A DNA stretch of 64,000 nucleotides from Paenibacillus lactis. Lineage in GTDB: Bacteria > Bacillota > Bacilli > Paenibacillales > Paenibacillaceae. The DNA is taken from assembly GCF_017873605.1 (NCBI RefSeq), contig NZ_JAGGKI010000006.1, positions 248,001 through 312,000 on the forward strand, written 5' to 3'. Numbering within the stretch: position 1 is the first letter of the stretch; each line of letters starts with the position of its first letter. Of this stretch, positions 48,434 to 57,807 are shown piece after piece. A model generated the notes under the pieces. That model searched no databases. It saw nothing but the letters and a program-made list of their open reading frames with translations, and was not told the DNA's origin. A program made the translations under genes and the position numbers.

Positions 48434-49670
48434 AGAGGGCATATGGAATATCGTCGTGAAGAACGGGAAGTTTGAACGGATTACGCAGTCGCTGGAAACA
48501 ACAGCGGACGAGGAAGTCATTGACGTGGGCGGCTCGCTTGTGCTGCCGCCGTTCATTGAACCTCACATTCATTTGGACACAACGCTCACTGCCGGTGAGC
48601 CGGAATGGAATTTGAGCGGAACGCTGTTCGAAGGCATCCAGCGCTGGTCAGAACGCAAGGCGTTCCTGACGCATGAAGACGTCAAAACGCGCTCCACAAC
48701 AGCTCTGAAGTGGCAGATTGCTCAAGGCATCCAGCACGTAAGGACGCATGTGGACGTGACCGATCCTAGCTTAACCGCAGTTAAAGCGATGCTTGAAGTG
48801 AAAGAAGAAATGGCACCTTATATTGACATCCAACTTGTCGCTTTTCCGCAGGAAGGCATCCACTCCTACCCGAATGGCGCGGAACTGTTGGAAGAGTCGC
48901 TGAGAATGGGCGTTGACGTGGTTGGCGGCATTCCCCACTTTGAATTCACAAGGGAGTATGGCGTTGATTCGATGAAGGTTGCTTTTGATCTCGCGGAAAA
49001 ATATGACCGGCTCATCGACATCCATTGCGACGAAATCGATGATGAGCAATCGCGTTTCGTGGAAGTTGTCGCCAAAGAAGCCTACGAACGCGGACTGGGC
49101 TCTCGTACGACGGCAAGCCACACAACGGCGATGGGGTCATATAATGATGCCTATACGTACAAATTGTTTAGATTGCTGAAGCTGGCTGACCTGAATTTTG
49201 TCTCCAATCCTTTGGTTAATATCCACCTGCAGGGACGCTTCGATACGTATCCGAAGAGAAGAGGGCTGACCCGCGTCAAAGAGCTGCAGGAAGCCGGACT
49301 AAATGTGTGCTTCGGTCACGATGACATCTTTGATCCATGGTATCCGCTAGGCACGGGCAATATGCTCCAAGTGCTCCATATGGGCATCCATGCTTCGCAG
49401 CTGCTTGGTTACGATCAAATCGTAAACTCGATCGATCTTATTACGAAAAATAGTGCAAGAACACTGCATATCGAGGATGTGTACGGTATTGAAGAAGGCA
49501 AGCCTGCCAACTTCATCGTTCTTGAAGCGGAGAACGAATACGAGGCTATCCGCAAGCAGGCAGCAGTGCTTTATTCGTTCAGAGGCGGCCGCAAAATCGC
49601 GGAAACGAAGCCGCGGGACACGTCGATCGTTCTTGAGAGCGGTTCGGAGAAGGTCACTTTCAATAAATAA
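48402..49670 (+). CDS. codA: Cytosine deaminase
   Basis: 422 residues of the amidohydrolase superfamily. [20 protein letters not shown] has the first metal-binding Hx[36 protein letters not shown] with His and Glu, [17 protein letters not shown] and [15 protein letters not shown] with the metal-binding Asp all match CodA. It converts cytosine to uracil and ammonia. The GTG/ATG region is supported by GGGGAAAACAA before ATG 48402. Translation is coupled to codB by the overlap. Confidence 0.93.
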   Translation: MIIQNAKLRGKEGIWNIVVKNGKFERITQSLETTADEEVIDVGGSLVLPPFIEPHIHLDTTLTAGEPEWNLSGTLFEGIQRWSERKAFLTHEDVKTRSTTALKWQIAQGIQHVRTHVDVTDPSLTAVKAMLEVKEEMAPYIDIQLVAFPQEGIHSYPNGAELLEESLRMGVDVVGGIPHFEFTREYGVDSMKVAFDLAEKYDRLIDIHCDEIDDEQSRFVEVVAKEAYERGLGSRTTASHTTAMGSYNDAYTYKLFRLLKLADLNFVSNPLVNIHLQGRFDTYPKRRGLTRVKELQEAGLNVCFGHDDIFDPWYPLGTGNMLQVLHMGIHASQLLGYDQIVNSIDLITKNSARTLHIEDVYGIEEGKPANFIVLEAENEYEAIRKQAAVLYSFRGGRKIAETKPRDTSIVLESGSEKVTFNK

Positions 49671-49691
49671 TTGAAGGATTCGCATTCTAAC

Positions 49692-49722
49692 AAGAAGGCA
49701 CCCCGATCTGGGGTGTCTCCTT
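49692..49722 (+). terminator. Terminator of codBA
   Basis: AAGAAGGCACCCC, loop GATCT and GGGGTGTCTCCTT form a stem with one mismatch, followed by CATTATG; the T tract is weak. Confidence 0.65.
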
Positions 49723-49906
49723 CATTATGTTTGAATGCAGACGTAGAGCAGAGGTACAGTCCTTTTTTACAGTCTATTTTCGAATCCGAATTAAAATAAT
49801 CCCTTGGGGTAGATTAATCAAGAAAAGCAAAGTTGCAAAGGGATTTTGAAAGAAATTCGTAAGAATAAGGTTATCTATTCATCTTTCCAATTCAAGAGGT
49901 GCCTGT

Positions 49907-51052
49907 ATGTCTGTATATTTAATTCCCATAAAAACAGCATTTATTATTTTTTGCATATTGAGTTTTTTCCTTATTGTTCCTTGGATGGTTTATAGTTATA
50001 GAAAATATGGACATTTAAGTCTTTGGGCATCCATCGTGGCTTATTCCTTTGTTTTTTATATGTTATCGGCATTATTTTTAGTTCTCCTGCCTCTTCCGGA
50101 TACTCGAAATACCTGCGCTATGCAATCACCCGATGCGGTTCATTATTCGCTCGTCCCATTTCATTTTATTTGGGAAATTATACATAGTCGTTCAGTCGTA
50201 TGGTCACAGCCATCGACCTATGCGCGGGTACTTACGGACAGTGTATTTTTGCAGGCGGCATTCAATTTCTTATTATTATTGCCGCTTGGCGTTTATCTAA
50301 GGTATTTTTTTCAGCATAAACGAAATTGGAAGAAAGCGCTTGGTTTGGGGTTCGCGTTATCCCTTTTCTATGAAACAACCCAAATTACAGGGATCTACGG
50401 AATCTACAATTGTCCATATCGTATCTTCGATGTCGATGATCTTATACTAAACAGCACGGGTGCTTTGTTTGGATTCATCATTGCTCCTGTCATACTTGCG
50501 CTATTTCCGTCTCGAAATAACCTTATAGCGAAGGCAGAAAAAATGCAGGAAAGTCCGCTCGTACCTCCGCTGCCGCAATTACTGGCTGTGCTTGTCGATT
50601 ATCTGTTGATCAAGATTAGTTGGAGCCTTACCGTTGGTTTCTTTATCACCAGCGAATTTGCAGAATTTCTGTTTACAACGATTTTGTTTATTATTCTTTT
50701 CTCTGTAGTTCCTTTTATTTGGAATGGAAAAACCATCGGAACCCATTTACTGCGATTCAAGCTAACTACAGTGGGTGAGGGAACACCTTCGTGGCCGTCC
50801 TTGTTAAAAAGATCCTTTGCGCTTTACTTGCCTTTAGCGGCAACATGGATTACGCGTCTATTTAATGGCATTAAGTTAGACATGAATTCAATTCTTTATC
50901 CTTATCATGTTTGGATCAGTGTGGCTGCATTAGCATTTGTGTTTATAATGTGGGCCATATTATTTATCCATGTCACCGTCGTCCTCTTCAAGAAAGGGAA
51001 ACGAACCCTTTACTTTGACGATGTGGCGAATATAGTACCAAGGAAAAAATAA
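49907..51052 (+). CDS. VanZ-RDD fusion membrane protein
   Basis: 381 residues. The N-terminal 205 residues have a VanZ-like region (VFYMLSALFLVLLPLPDTRN, LGVYLRYFF, FALSLFYETTQITGIYGIYN and VDDLILNSTGALFGF). The C-terminal 165 residues form an RDD-like domain (LLAVLVDYLLIKISWSL, PFIWNGKTIGTHLLRFKL). VanZ-like proteins are linked to glycopeptide tolerance, but most are unassigned; RDD proteins are also poorly known. The gene is monocistronic with a following terminator. GAGGTG precedes the ATG. Confidence 0.85.
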   Translation: MSVYLIPIKTAFIIFCILSFFLIVPWMVYSYRKYGHLSLWASIVAYSFVFYMLSALFLVLLPLPDTRNTCAMQSPDAVHYSLVPFHFIWEIIHSRSVVWSQPSTYARVLTDSVFLQAAFNFLLLLPLGVYLRYFFQHKRNWKKALGLGFALSLFYETTQITGIYGIYNCPYRIFDVDDLILNSTGALFGFIIAPVILALFPSRNNLIAKAEKMQESPLVPPLPQLLAVLVDYLLIKISWSLTVGFFITSEFAEFLFTTILFIILFSVVPFIWNGKTIGTHLLRFKLTTVGEGTPSWPSLLKRSFALYLPLAATWITRLFNGIKLDMNSILYPYHVWISVAALAFVFIMWAILFIHVTVVLFKKGKRTLYFDDVANIVPRKK

Positions 51053-51068
51053 ATCTTAAACGATGTTA

Positions 51069-51146
51069 AACCGCACCATGGCCATTCCCCGCATTGACTG
51101 TTATTCGTCAATCTCAAGATCGGGGCTCCGGCGTGGTGCGGTTTTT
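51069..51146 (+). terminator. Terminator after the VanZ-RDD gene
   Basis: AACCGCACCA (51069-51078) and TGGTGCGGTT (51134-51143), with a GATTGACG-like inner repeat (TTGAC...GTCAA), form a long hairpin followed by TTTCT. Confidence 0.72.
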
Positions 51147-51189
51147 CTGGTCGATGACCTCGTGGTAGGCATATTCTTTGAAATGTAAT

Positions 51190-51263
51190 TAAAAAACATT
51201 ACGATTTTCATTGACAAAGAAATCCAGCCTCCGTATAATCTTTAATCGTAAACATTACAATTA
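51190..51263 (+). promoter_or_regulatory. Sigma-A promoter flanked by two Zur boxes
   Basis: TTGACA (51211-51216), 17 bp and TATAAT (51234-51239) match consensus exactly. TAATCGTAAACATTACAATT (51243-51262) matches the Bacillus Zur box (AAATCGTAATnATTACGATTT) closely. A second, weaker match with the half-site CATTACGATTTT lies at 51190-51209, just before the -35. Two boxes bracketing the promoter predict tight zinc repression of the zinT-like gene. Confidence 0.8.
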
Positions 51264-51276
51264 AATGGAGGAGAAT

Positions 51277-52116
51277 ATGAAACTAAAACTTGGGATTGGA
51301 GTCATTTTAGCAGTATTGGGGTTGTGGCTTGCCGGGTGTCAAAGCGCTGGCTCTAACGACAGTGGCGCTTTGAATCAAACCGAGGCAGTCAGCGGTACGA
51401 ATGGAAGCAGTAGCACTCAGGAGAGCAGCGGTACTGAAGAAAGCAGCAGTACTAATGAAAGCAACACGAATCATGTTCATGACGAGGAGGATGAACATAA
51501 CCATGAACATAACCATGAACATAACCATGAACATAACCATGATCACAACCACGAACATCATGATCATGATGAGGAAGCAGAGGCGATCTACAAGGGATTC
51601 TTTGAGGACAGCCAAGTACAGAACCGTACGCTGTCAGATTGGGAAGGAGACTGGCAATCGGTTTATCCATATTTGCTGGATGGTACATTGGATGAGGTAT
51701 TTGCGCATAAAGCGGAGGATTCCGGGAAAATGACGGCGGAGGAGTATAAGGAATATTATGACGTCGGCTACAAGACCGATACGGAACGCATTGTGATTGA
51801 AGGAGACACTGTCACGTTCTTCACGAAGGGCCAGCAACGTTCAGGGAAGTACCAATCCGATGGATACGAAATACTGACCTACGAGGCCGGTAACCGCGGG
51901 GTTCGTTACATATTTAAGTCGGTGGAAGAAGTCGAGGGACTGCCTCGTTACATTCAGTTTAGCGACCACCGGATCAACCCCAGCAAGTCGGATCATTTCC
52001 ATTTATATTGGGGAGACGATCGCAAGGCTTTACTTGAAGAAGTTACGAATTGGCCTACTTATTACCCGTCCGACATGGATGGACACAGCATAGCCCATGA
52101 AATGATGGCACACTAA
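51277..52116 (+). CDS. zinT: ZinT-like zinc-binding lipoprotein with His-rich region
   Basis: 279 residues from the ATG at 51277 (GGAGGAG upstream). A lipoprotein signal peptide ends in LAGC (Cys21). A Ser/Thr-rich linker leads to an extreme His/Asn/Glu/Asp stretch (NHEHNHEHNHEHNHDHNHEH) around residues 72-95. The C-terminal ZinT/YodA domain (EAIYKGFFEDSQVQNRTLSD, WQSVYPYLLDGTLDEVF, PRYIQFSDHRI and SDHFHLYWG with zinc-binding histidines) is complete. It should capture zinc outside the membrane for uptake. Zur boxes upstream support this. No zinc ABC genes are adjacent. Four perfect copies of a 12-bp repeat encode the His stretch. Confidence 0.9.
   Translation: MKLKLGIGVILAVLGLWLAGCQSAGSNDSGALNQTEAVSGTNGSSSTQESSGTEESSSTNESNTNHVHDEEDEHNHEHNHEHNHEHNHDHNHEHHDHDEEAEAIYKGFFEDSQVQNRTLSDWEGDWQSVYPYLLDGTLDEVFAHKAEDSGKMTAEEYKEYYDVGYKTDTERIVIEGDTVTFFTKGQQRSGKYQSDGYEILTYEAGNRGVRYIFKSVEEVEGLPRYIQFSDHRINPSKSDHFHLYWGDDRKALLEEVTNWPTYYPSDMDGHSIAHEMMAH
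51493..51540 (+). repeat. 12-bp tandem repeat encoding the His-rich segment
   Basis: GAACATAACCAT repeated four times without error, followed by diverged units. It encodes alternating His-Asn-His-Glu. Copy number can change by slippage, which would alter zinc-binding capacity without breaking the frame. Confidence 0.85.
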
Positions 52117-52202
52117 CGCCAACTCTGCTTTGAATCGGCGTTGAGAGTTGAAATTAGCTTTCAACACATTAGGCTTCATTATATTTAAATAGTTTCGGAT
52201 TC

Positions 52203-52243
52203 AAAACCCCCAGGCGCTCTTACAAGCGTATCCTAGGGGTTTT
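52203..52243 (+). terminator. Terminator after zinT-like gene
   Basis: AAAACCCC (52203-52210) and GGGGTTTT (52236-52243), with inner AGG/CCT pairing and a GCGC...GCG element; T-rich sequence follows. Confidence 0.75.
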
Positions 52244-52253
52244 AGTTTATTTT

Positions 52254-52292
52254 TAAGGTTGCTGTAAGGTTGGGATTAACACGGTGTAAGAT
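52254..52292 (+). promoter_or_regulatory. Direct-repeat operator and promoter of the Bce-like operon
   Basis: TAAGGTTG occurs at 52254-52261 and again at 52265-52272, one 11-bp turn apart, as expected for an OmpR/PhoB-type response regulator. A TAAGAT -10 element lies at about 52286-52291. No good -35 is visible, fitting activator dependence. The two-component pair at 57.8-59.9 kb is the probable source of the activator. Confidence 0.5.
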
Positions 52293-52343
52293 ACGAGCTT
52301 TAAGATTGGATATACATTCACGAGACGCCTAAGGAGAGATCCC

Positions 52344-53111
52344 ATGAAAACCATACTGCAAGCAAACAACGTAAACAAAACCTTCGGCACGAAAGGAAAC
52401 CTATATACGGCGCTGAAAAATATCAACCTGAGCATTAGTGAAGGAGAATATGTCGGCATCATGGGCCCATCCGGAGCGGGAAAGTCGACCCTGCTGAATA
52501 TCTTCTCGACCATCGATACGCCGAGTTCCGGCGAAATCACGATCGACGGGCAAAACATCGTTTCCATGAACGAGGAAAAGCTGTCCGATTTCCGCCGTCA
52601 TAAACTCGGCTTTATTTTTCAGGACTATAATCTGCTCGATACGCTGACGGTCAAGGAGAATATCCTGCTGCCACTGGCTCTTTCCAAAGTCCCGGCAGCC
52701 GAAATCGAAAAGCGGGTGGAAGAAATCGCGGATATGTTCAGCATTCGCGAGATTCTCGATAAATATCCGTACCACATTTCAGGAGGACAAAAGCAGCGTG
52801 CGGCCGCATCGAGGGCAATCGTCACGAATCCGAGCCTGATCTTGGCGGACGAGCCTACCGGCGCGCTGGATTCGAAATCGGCAACCGGCTTGCTGGAAAG
52901 CTTGAGCAGGCTGAACCAGCACAACCAAGCGACCATCCTGATGGTGACGCACGACGCTTATGCGGCGAGCTTCTGCAACCGAGTGATTTTCATTAACGAC
53001 GGCCAGCTGTTCAAAGAGCTTCATAAAGACGGCATGACCAGAAAAGCATTTTTCGGGCAGATTCTTGAGGTGTTGGCGATGCTCGGAGGTGGACATCATG
53101 ACGCTGTTTAA
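52344..53111 (+). CDS. Bce/Yxd-type ABC transporter ATP-binding protein
   Basis: 255 residues with Walker A GPSGAGKST, Q-loop FIFQDYNLLD, signature SGGQKQRAAASRAI and Walker B LILADEPTGALDSKSAT. The closest Bacillus subtilis families are BceA, PsdA and YxdL. It overlaps the permease gene by 14 bases. Such modules sense and remove cell-wall-active peptides. Confidence 0.93.
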   Translation: MKTILQANNVNKTFGTKGNLYTALKNINLSISEGEYVGIMGPSGAGKSTLLNIFSTIDTPSSGEITIDGQNIVSMNEEKLSDFRRHKLGFIFQDYNLLDTLTVKENILLPLALSKVPAAEIEKRVEEIADMFSIREILDKYPYHISGGQKQRAAASRAIVTNPSLILADEPTGALDSKSATGLLESLSRLNQHNQATILMVTHDAYAASFCNRVIFINDGQLFKELHKDGMTRKAFFGQILEVLAMLGGGHHDAV

Positions 53112-55029
53112 GATTGCCGGGAAAAACATCCGTAAAAACTTCGCGAATTACTTTCTTTACTTCGCATCGATGATTTTCAGTATCGTCATTTATTTTACAT
53201 TCGTATCCTTGAAATACGACAGCACCATTCAAACGGCATCTGACGGATCGCAGAAGATCAGCTCGGCTTTCAGCGGAGCGGCGGTCGTGCTGATCGTATT
53301 CGTGGCGGTCTTCATCTGGTATTCCAACTCGTTTTTCACGCGCAAGCGCAAAAAAGAGGTCGGATTGTACTCGCTGCTGGGCGTCCGTAAAAAACAGATC
53401 GGACGGATGCTGTTTTATGAAAACTTCCTGATGGGCATTCTGGCCCTGATTGTCGGAATCGCGCTTGGAGCGGTGCTTAGCCGGTTTTTTGTCATGATTT
53501 TAATGAAGGTGATGGGTTACGCCGTCATGGCGGATTTCTCCATTTCCCCGGCTGCAATCTTTAATACTTTCGTGGTGTTCATGATTATCTCGCTGATCAC
53601 ATCGGTCCAAGGCTATCGCTTAATTTATCGATTTAAGCTGATCGAGCTGTTCCGGGCGGATCAGGAGGGTGAGAAGGAGCCGAAGTCATCCGCGGTCATT
53701 GCGTTACTATCCGTAGCGCTCATCGGGTTCGGCTACTGGCTTGCGCTGCAAATTTTGCTTACGTCCAAGGCATGGGCGGCGATGGGCTTCATGCTCACTC
53801 CGCTCGTTATTTTGATATCCGTCATCCTGGGCACATACCTGCTGTTTAACACGTTGACGGTTACGCTGCTGAAGCTGGCCCGCAAACATAAAACAAGCTA
53901 CTGGCGTGGACTGAACCTGATCGGGACTTCCCAGCTGCTGTACCGGATGAAGGGCAACGCGCGGACGCTCACGATCATTGCCGTGCTAAGCGCAACGACG
54001 CTGACGGCGGTCGGAACGGCGTACAGCACGTATTACAACACCCGGACGAACGCCGAGCTTGCGAATCCAAACAGCTATATGTTTATCGGGGTTGACAGTG
54101 CGGCCGCAGCAAAAGCCGATAAGGCGATCAAGCAGGCTGCGGGGCATAAAGTGCTTTACCATGAGTCCATTCCTCTCCTCGAGGTGGATGCCGACACCTC
54201 CAGCCTGAATAACGCTTTAGGGGAGGAGGATCAGTCGTTTACGGTCATATCAAGCCGAGATTTTAACCGGCTGGCCAAGCTCCAGGGGCGGGACGATGCC
54301 ATAAGCCTTACAGGCAGCGAAGCCGCAGCGCTTGAACCAGTCTATTTGGAAGGCATTTCGCCGGAGTATGTCGGTTCGTCGATCAAGCTGAAGGGAGAAG
54401 GATTCCATAAAACCATCCAATTCAAAACATTAAAAAAATACAGCGTGTTAAATCTTGGAACGGTCTACTCCACCATTGTCGTCAGCGATGACATGTTTGC
54501 GGAGCTTAAGCCGAATGCCAAGGCCATGGCTGTCGAAGCCTATAGCATCACGCATCAGGACAAGGCGAAAGAGCTGACCGAGCTGCTCGATGGGATTTTA
54601 CCGGAGAAAGCGGAGCTTTCAAGCTTTTACGGAGATTACTCGCGGGGAATGGAATCCTCCGGCCTCTTAATGTTTATGGGCGGATTCCTCGGACTCGTGT
54701 TCTTGGCAGCGACGGGCAGCATCATTTACTTCAAGCAGCTGACGGAAGCCGGAAGCGACAAAGCCCGTTATATGATTTTGCATAAAATCGGCGTCAAGAA
54801 ACGGGAAATCCGCAAATCCGTCGCCAAGCAAGTGATGTTCATATTTGCTCTGCCGCTCGCTTTCGGAATTGCCCACTGCGCCGTCGCCCTATCGGCCTTA
54901 TCGAAAATGATGATGACCAATCTGGTCGTTCCGGTCGTGACCTGCATGGGTGTCTATGTCGGCATCTACTTGATCTATTATTTCTTGACTGTGCATGCGT
55001 ACTGCAAAATCGTTACCAATAGAAAATAG
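53098..55029 (+). CDS. Bce/Yxd-type ABC transporter permease
   Basis: 643 residues from the ATG at 53098 (GGAGGTGG upstream). Ten helices are in the 1 + 3 (FtsX) + 1, then large extracellular region, then FtsX order; the second half has about 200 extracellular residues (positions 310-510), the peptide-sensing domain of BceB-type permeases. The motifs FTRKRKKEVGLYSLLGVRKK and ITSVQGYRLIYRFKLIELFR are typical. The following yxeA-like gene is 12 bases away. Confidence 0.9.
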   Translation: MTLFKIAGKNIRKNFANYFLYFASMIFSIVIYFTFVSLKYDSTIQTASDGSQKISSAFSGAAVVLIVFVAVFIWYSNSFFTRKRKKEVGLYSLLGVRKKQIGRMLFYENFLMGILALIVGIALGAVLSRFFVMILMKVMGYAVMADFSISPAAIFNTFVVFMIISLITSVQGYRLIYRFKLIELFRADQEGEKEPKSSAVIALLSVALIGFGYWLALQILLTSKAWAAMGFMLTPLVILISVILGTYLLFNTLTVTLLKLARKHKTSYWRGLNLIGTSQLLYRMKGNARTLTIIAVLSATTLTAVGTAYSTYYNTRTNAELANPNSYMFIGVDSAAAAKADKAIKQAAGHKVLYHESIPLLEVDADTSSLNNALGEEDQSFTVISSRDFNRLAKLQGRDDAISLTGSEAAALEPVYLEGISPEYVGSSIKLKGEGFHKTIQFKTLKKYSVLNLGTVYSTIVVSDDMFAELKPNAKAMAVEAYSITHQDKAKELTELLDGILPEKAELSSFYGDYSRGMESSGLLMFMGGFLGLVFLAATGSIIYFKQLTEAGSDKARYMILHKIGVKKREIRKSVAKQVMFIFALPLAFGIAHCAVALSALSKMMMTNLVVPVVTCMGVYVGIYLIYYFLTVHAYCKIVTNRK

Positions 55030-55041
55030 GAGTGAACAGGA

Positions 55042-55410
55042 ATGAAAAAGGGGTTTATCGCTACAGCTGTCGTATTGATCGTACTGGTCGGATTCGTCGT
55101 ATTCATCCAAAACGTGAATTTGAACCGCATCGGCGCGCAGCAATATTACGTGCAGATTACTCAAGACGGAAAGGAAATGGAAGATAAGTCTGACAGTGGA
55201 CAGAAGTATGTATCGTACGAATACACACTGCAAGGCTTTGATTCTAACGGAAAGGAAAAAAGCCTCACCTTTACGGCAGGCAAGGAGCTGCGCAAGGACG
55301 CATATTTGCGGATTTATGTGAAGGGGGATGGAGTCAGTTCCTACCAGGAAGTAAAGGCCAGTGAACTGCCTGAACTAGCGAAGCAAAAGCTGGCCAATGC
55401 CGGGCAATAG
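55042..55410 (+). CDS. yxeA: YxeA-family (DUF1093) small secreted/membrane protein
   Basis: 122 residues with an N-terminal membrane anchor or signal (FIATAVVLIVLVGFVVFIQN) and an OB-like extracellular domain (EYTLQGFDSNGKEKSLTFTA, RIYVKGDGVSSYQEV). In Bacillus subtilis the yxdLM-yxeA genes share one operon controlled by YxdJK, matching this order. Function is unclear; it may help the ABC module sense peptides. Confidence 0.85.
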   Translation: MKKGFIATAVVLIVLVGFVVFIQNVNLNRIGAQQYYVQITQDGKEMEDKSDSGQKYVSYEYTLQGFDSNGKEKSLTFTAGKELRKDAYLRIYVKGDGVSSYQEVKASELPELAKQKLANAGQ

Positions 55411-55470
55411 ATTCTTCATCCGGGGAACTCGAATGATGTTTACTAAACATACCTATGAGGAGAGAAACTT

Positions 55471-57669
55471 ATGATTCAAACAAACTTCAAATCTGTATCT
55501 CAAAAAGCGCTGACTGGCTCGTTGATTGTCGCGCTTGCAGTTAGTCCCTTGATTCAAGTATCCCAAGCCTGGGCCGCGCCGGCTGTTTCATCCGCCCGGT
55601 CCGTTCTGGCAGATCAGGCACAGCATGCTCAGGTCCAATACAGGATCGACGCCCGGCTTGACGAGAAAAACATGCGCATCAAAGGGAGCGAAACCGTTAC
55701 CTACCGGAACATGTCCAAAGATACGCTATCGGAAATCGTCTTCCACACGTTTGCCGACGCCAACCGATCCAAGGCGACCCAAACCTCGATGTTTGAGCAA
55801 AACAACGAGGAGATCCGGAAGGAAAATCCGCAGAAGAAGCCGGAAGATTTTCTTGGCGGCATCGATATCCGAAGCGTGGCAGCTGAAGGAAAACCCGTGC
55901 CCTTTTCGAACAGCAATCAGGCCTTGTCCGTTAAACTACAGCAGGAGCTAAAGCCGGGGGAAGCGGTGACGGTTGAAATCGGTTTTGAGGTGAAAATTCC
56001 GTTCGGCATGCAGCGCCTGTCCTACTACAAAGACATCATCAACGGCGCACATTGGTTCCCGGTCATGTCGGTCTATAACGAGAACCAGCATGCATGGGAC
56101 AAAAAGCCGTACAGCAAAACCTTCGAAACCGATTATTACGATTCATCTGATTTCGAAGTTCATATTAACGTGCCGGAAGCCTATCAAGTGCTGATGCCGG
56201 GGACGATCACCACTCAGGCGGACCCGAAAGAGCCCGGCCGGAAAGTCGTTACCGCCGTTGCCGATAACACCCGGGAGCATGTCTTTTTTGCCAGTCCGAA
56301 TTATAAGGTTGAGCGCGTAACGCGTGACGGCCTGACCATTGAATATTATTACTTCGACAATATGCCGGACAAGAAAAAACTCGTCGATGAATACATCGAC
56401 ACCGCTTTTAAAGCAATTCAATTTTTTAGTGAAAAATACGGGGAATATCCTTACCCTGAATTCCGGATCGCGGAGTCGTACGTTGAAGGTGTGGCGGTGG
56501 AGTTTGCCCGGGTCATCCAAATGGGGCAAATCCGGCCGAATAGCGATCCGGCGCAAGATACCACATTTGTGCACGAGATTGCCCATCAATGGTTCCATGC
56601 TTTAATCGGCAACGATTCGGAAAGTGAGTCGTTTCTGGACGAAGGGTTTGCCGATTTTTCGATGGTATATTTTGCAGAAAAACAAGGCGATAAGCTGAAC
56701 GGGTTCCAATCGATCCAAATCGATGATGTGTCTTTTATAGACAAGCCAATCGCCTCAAATAATACCGAAGCGGAGGGCGAGGCCAACCCGGTCTTTTATA
56801 AAAAAGGACGCCAGGCCATCTACCAGCTGTACCGCATGGTGGGCGAGGACAAATTCGATGCGTTCATGCAGGAATATTTCAAGCGGTATCATTACAAAAA
56901 CGCGACGATCAAAGGGCTTTTGCAGACGATTCAGGATACGCTAGGAGAGGAAGCGCGAAAGGAAATGGACAAAGCGCTGCATGATCCGCAGTTTGCTCTA
57001 AAGCCCGAATACCGATTGTCTGAGGCGGAAGAAGCTTCGTATTGGCGTGAGCAGTTTAAAACGTCGTACCGTTCTTCCCTGTCCCAAATTTCGAATCTTC
57101 CGGCGGAAACAATGAGCCGCATCGTGGATAAGGCGCTGCAAGGCGAACCGTTAACGATCGTGGTGAGTGATCAGGCTGGCAGCAAAGCGAAAAAGCAGCA
57201 GCAGACGATCTTGGCACAGCTTGAACGGACGCTTGGGATCATGGGAATTCCTTACGAGGTCGTTTCCGACCGACAAACACTCAAGAAAAAGCTGAAAAAG
57301 GAGCTCGGAACCAGCAACATCATTGCCATCGGCAGCGCGAAAACGAACGGACTCATCCAGGCGCTTAAGCCCGGAATCATCCAGAAATCGAAGGCCATCG
57401 GCTTCGACTGGAAAAGCAGGATGAACCAAAAAGCAGCTTCTGGCGCATACGTCATTAAGCATCCATACAATCAAAACCGCTTGCTGCTGCATTTTTTCTG
57501 GAACGGTGACGCTTTGAGCGATAACGCGGTCGAGCCGTTTGCGGAGCAGATGCTGCAATCGCTCGGTTTCAGCGGCAACTTTTACCAGTATTACGTTTTG
57601 AACAAGACAGGGCAAGTCGCAACAGATAAAAAGATCGCCAACCCGATAGCGAAATTTTTCGGCGAATAA
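55471..57669 (+). CDS. Secreted M1-family metallopeptidase
   Basis: 732 residues. A signal peptide of about 35 residues ends near SQAWAAPA. The N-terminal beta domain (IKGSETVTYRNMSKDTLSEI) is followed by the gluzincin site HEIAHQWFH (His368, His372) and LDEGFADFSMVYF, with the third zinc ligand Glu. The aminopeptidase exopeptidase motif GAMEN is replaced by EGVAVEF, so it may act differently from classic aminopeptidase N. The C-terminal 200 residues are unusual. Located between yxeA and the two-component genes, it could degrade the antimicrobial peptide that the ABC module senses. Confidence 0.87.
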   Translation: MIQTNFKSVSQKALTGSLIVALAVSPLIQVSQAWAAPAVSSARSVLADQAQHAQVQYRIDARLDEKNMRIKGSETVTYRNMSKDTLSEIVFHTFADANRSKATQTSMFEQNNEEIRKENPQKKPEDFLGGIDIRSVAAEGKPVPFSNSNQALSVKLQQELKPGEAVTVEIGFEVKIPFGMQRLSYYKDIINGAHWFPVMSVYNENQHAWDKKPYSKTFETDYYDSSDFEVHINVPEAYQVLMPGTITTQADPKEPGRKVVTAVADNTREHVFFASPNYKVERVTRDGLTIEYYYFDNMPDKKKLVDEYIDTAFKAIQFFSEKYGEYPYPEFRIAESYVEGVAVEFARVIQMGQIRPNSDPAQDTTFVHEIAHQWFHALIGNDSESESFLDEGFADFSMVYFAEKQGDKLNGFQSIQIDDVSFIDKPIASNNTEAEGEANPVFYKKGRQAIYQLYRMVGEDKFDAFMQEYFKRYHYKNATIKGLLQTIQDTLGEEARKEMDKALHDPQFALKPEYRLSEAEEASYWREQFKTSYRSSLSQISNLPAETMSRIVDKALQGEPLTIVVSDQAGSKAKKQQQTILAQLERTLGIMGIPYEVVSDRQTLKKKLKKELGTSNIIAIGSAKTNGLIQALKPGIIQKSKAIGFDWKSRMNQKAASGAYVIKHPYNQNRLLLHFFWNGDALSDNAVEPFAEQMLQSLGFSGNFYQYYVLNKTGQVATDKKIANPIAKFFGE

Positions 57670-57746
57670 TAATAGAGTCTCTGGCCAATATTGCCCATTT
57701 CAATATATGGTTATAGTATTGGAAGAGCGGGGAAGATGATTGATGA

Positions 57747-57778
57747 AGACTTGGCAGCTTTTAGCTGCCGGTCTTTTT
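57747..57778 (+). terminator. Terminator between M1 peptidase and response regulator (possible attenuator)
   Basis: AGACTTGGCAGC, loop TTTTA and GCTGCCGGTCT form a stem with one mismatch, followed by TTTTTCC. It lies about 30 bases before the response regulator start. It may simply end the transporter transcript, or limit read-through into the two-component genes. Confidence 0.72.
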
Positions 57779-57807
57779 CCTTGCTTACAGAAAGGAGATT
57801 GAACCGA

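Noticed and set aside
51493..51550. Possible CRISPR-like repeat array
   Set aside because: Units are only 12 bp, directly adjacent without spacers, in frame and encode a His-rich metal-binding stretch.
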